Shown: piece by piece, positions 4,752-6,413 of the stretch
Layout of the letters: every line of letters begins with the position of its first letter
How positions within the stretch are numbered: position 1 is the first letter of the stretch
NCBI GenBank assembly: GCA_946566415.1
Contig: CAMNWW010000131.1
Location: 1-6,413, forward strand
DNA: 6,413 bases
Source: an uncultured Lachnospiraceae bacterium
GTDB lineage: Bacteria > Bacillota > Clostridia > Lachnospirales > Lachnospiraceae
Direction: 5' to 3'
Program-made: the position numbers and the translations under genes
Notes under the pieces: model-generated
Seen by the model: the letters and a program-made list of their open reading frames with translations, nothing else
What the model was told of the DNA's origin: nothing
Database searches by the model: none

Positions 4752-6413
4752 TTATTTATTTTTAATTTTTTCCTGGCTTTTTACATACCCGCACTGCGCG
4801 TCGCTGCATACCAGACGGTTTCCTTTCTCCACCATAAAGCTTCCGCATTTCGGACATTTTTCTGCAGAAGGCTTCTGCCATGACATGAAATCACACTCAG
4901 GATTGTCCTCGCATCCAAAATAACGTCTGCCCTTTTTTGTCTTGCGGATGACCACCGCTTTCCCGCACTTTGGACAGACCACACCGATTTTTTCCAGATA
5001 CGGCTTGGTATTCTTACACTCCGGGAATCCCGGGCAGGCAAGGAATTTTCCATGCGGTCCGTACTTCACAACCATATTCCTTCCGCACTCTTCACAGATC
5101 ACATCGGTCACTTCATCCTCTATCTTGACCGTTTCCAATTCCTGCTCGGCCCTTTCCACTGCCTCCTCAAAATCCGGATAGAAATTGCTGATGACCGACT
5201 TCCACTCTACTTTTCCTTCGGCGATCATATCTAAAAGCCCTTCCATATAGGCTGTAAAATTCGCATCCACAATACTTTCAAAAGACTGGAGCATCATATG
5301 ATTTACCACTTCCCCCAGCTCGGTAATGTATAGGTTCTTGTTCTCTTTCGCTACATATCTCCTGGCAATGATTGTAGAAATCGTAGGCGCGTAGGTGCTC
5401 GGCCGTCCGATTCCAAGTTCCTCAAGCGCCTTGACAAGCGCCGCCTCTGTATAATGCGCCGGCGGCTGTGTAAAATGCTGCTTATAATTATATGATGCTT
5501 CTGTGATCCTGGAATTTTTGTCCAAGCTCCCCAATATCCGGCTGCCGTTCTCCTTCTCCTCATCGGCATCCGTATACACCAGACGGAAGCCCTCAAATAC
5601 GATCCGTGACGCAGAGGCTGTGAACAAATAGTCCCCTGCACTGATCTTCGCAGACGTCGTCTCATATCTTGCCGGCTGCATACGGCTCGCTACAAATCGT
5701 TTCCAGATAAGCTGGTACAGGCGGAACTGATCCCTCGTAAGCGACTCTTTTACCGCAGCAGGCGTCCGGGTCACATCAGACGGACGGATTGCCTCGTGCG
5801 CGTCCTGGACGTTCCGGTTCTCAAGTCTTGTCTCCGTCTTCTGCCCTGATACAAACTCTTCTCCATATACCTTGCCGATATATTCTCTGACACTTTTATC
5901 CGCTTCTTCGGAAATCCTGGTCGAATCCGTACGAAGATACGTGATAAGGCCTACTGTCCCATTTCCTTTGATATCAATTCCCTCGTATAGCTGCTGTGCG
6001 ATCCGCATTGTCTTGGATGTAGCAAAATTCAGCGCCTTGGACGCCTCCTGCTGCAACGTGCTGGTGGTAAAAGGAAGCGGCGCTTTTTTACTTCGCTCCC
6101 CCTTCTTTACATCTTCCACCCGGCAGTCTCTGCCTTCCACCGAACTCAGAATATGATCGATTTCTTCTTTACTTTTAATCGTAATTTTCTGCTCTTTTGT
6201 GCCATAAAATTTCGCTGTCAGCGGTTTTTTCTCACCCTCTGCCAGAAACTCGGCGTCCAGCGTCCAGTATTCCTCCGGTATAAAAGAATTAATCTCCTCT
6301 TCTCTGTCCGCAATAATACGCAGAGCCACAGACTGGACACGGCCCGCGCTGAGCCCTCTTTTTACCTTTGCCCAAAGAATCGGGCTGATCTTATACCCTA
6401 CGATCCTGTCCAG
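4752..6413 (-). CDS. topA: DNA topoisomerase I, C-terminal 553 residues (5' end off right edge)
   Basis: This type IA topoisomerase relaxes negative supercoils by cutting and rejoining one strand. The minus-strand frame is open to the window edge, beginning LDRIVGYKISPILW and then KRGLSAGRVQSVALR, so the GTG at 6329 is only an internal codon. The catalytic tyrosine is residue 159 of this fragment (codon 5937-5939) in GLITYLRTDST. The conserved QDAHEAIRPSDV follows at about 203-214 and GIGRPSTYAPTI at about 334-345. Three C4 zinc fingers end the protein: Cys 440/443/460/466, 480/483/501/507 and 520/523/536/541, then a lysine-rich tail. The missing N-terminus, roughly 140 residues, would hold the TOPRIM domain. 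No frameshift or lost key residue is seen. codY lies 156 nt downstream. Confidence 0.98.
   Translation of the reverse strand: MDRIVGYKISPILWAKVKRGLSAGRVQSVALRIIADREEEINSFIPEEYWTLDAEFLAEGEKKPLTAKFYGTKEQKITIKSKEEIDHILSSVEGRDCRVEDVKKGERSKKAPLPFTTSTLQQEASKALNFATSKTMRIAQQLYEGIDIKGNGTVGLITYLRTDSTRISEEADKSVREYIGKVYGEEFVSGQKTETRLENRNVQDAHEAIRPSDVTRTPAAVKESLTRDQFRLYQLIWKRFVASRMQPARYETTSAKISAGDYLFTASASRIVFEGFRLVYTDADEEKENGSRILGSLDKNSRITEASYNYKQHFTQPPAHYTEAALVKALEELGIGRPSTYAPTISTIIARRYVAKENKNLYITELGEVVNHMMLQSFESIVDANFTAYMEGLLDMIAEGKVEWKSVISNFYPDFEEAVERAEQELETVKIEDEVTDVICEECGRNMVVKYGPHGKFLACPGFPECKNTKPYLEKIGVVCPKCGKAVVIRKTKKGRRYFGCEDNPECDFMSWQKPSAEKCPKCGSFMVEKGNRLVCSDAQCGYVKSQEKIKNK

Overview
The window is a stretch of bacterial chromosome in which every gene lies on the minus strand. 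In transcription order (right to left) they are topA (3' part), codY, a small uncharacterised gene, groES, groEL, a small membrane-protein gene and guaB (5' part). The protein sequences, strong GGAGG ribosome binding sites, an HrcA/CIRCE heat-shock operator, the presence of CodY and the topA-codY neighbourhood all indicate a low-to-moderate GC Firmicute. The best guess is the class Clostridia, family Lachnospiraceae; this is inferred from recalled protein resemblance, not from a search.

Right part (3422-6413): the C-terminal 553 residues of DNA topoisomerase I, with the active-site tyrosine and three C4 zinc fingers, run in from the right edge. A 156-nt AT-rich gap follows, with a weak promoter candidate and a clear 8-9-8 palindrome, and then codY, the GTP/branched-chain amino acid sensing repressor. 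A hairpin terminator follows codY. Next is a 101-residue protein of unknown function.

Middle part (1095-3421): the groES-groEL chaperonin operon has its own sigma-A type promoter and a perfect CIRCE operator (9-N9-9), so it should be repressed by HrcA and induced by heat or protein-folding stress. Five nucleotides after the groEL stop codon begins a compact, highly structured element of about 180 nt (1133-1314). It can fold into a three-way junction, its 3' tail is tandemly duplicated, and a strong intrinsic terminator follows it. It would therefore be carried in the 3' untranslated region of the groESL mRNA. This is the most unusual thing in the window.

Left part (1-1094): a two-helix membrane protein, probably of the DUF6106 type, has its own extended -10 promoter butted against the groEL terminator. 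Then comes guaB (IMP dehydrogenase), with a TTGACA-type promoter, running off the left edge.

The set is mostly housekeeping: DNA topology, nutrient sensing, protein folding and GTP synthesis. GuaB supplies the guanine nucleotide pool that CodY senses as GTP, a known physiological link, but nothing here shows direct co-regulation. Three starts are moved downstream of the longest reading frame because the Shine-Dalgarno sequence decides them: groEL at 2942, codY at 4595 and the membrane protein at 1035. I see no tRNA, rRNA, CRISPR array, transposase gene or riboswitch of a class I recognise. No gene-free stretch exceeds 300 nt.
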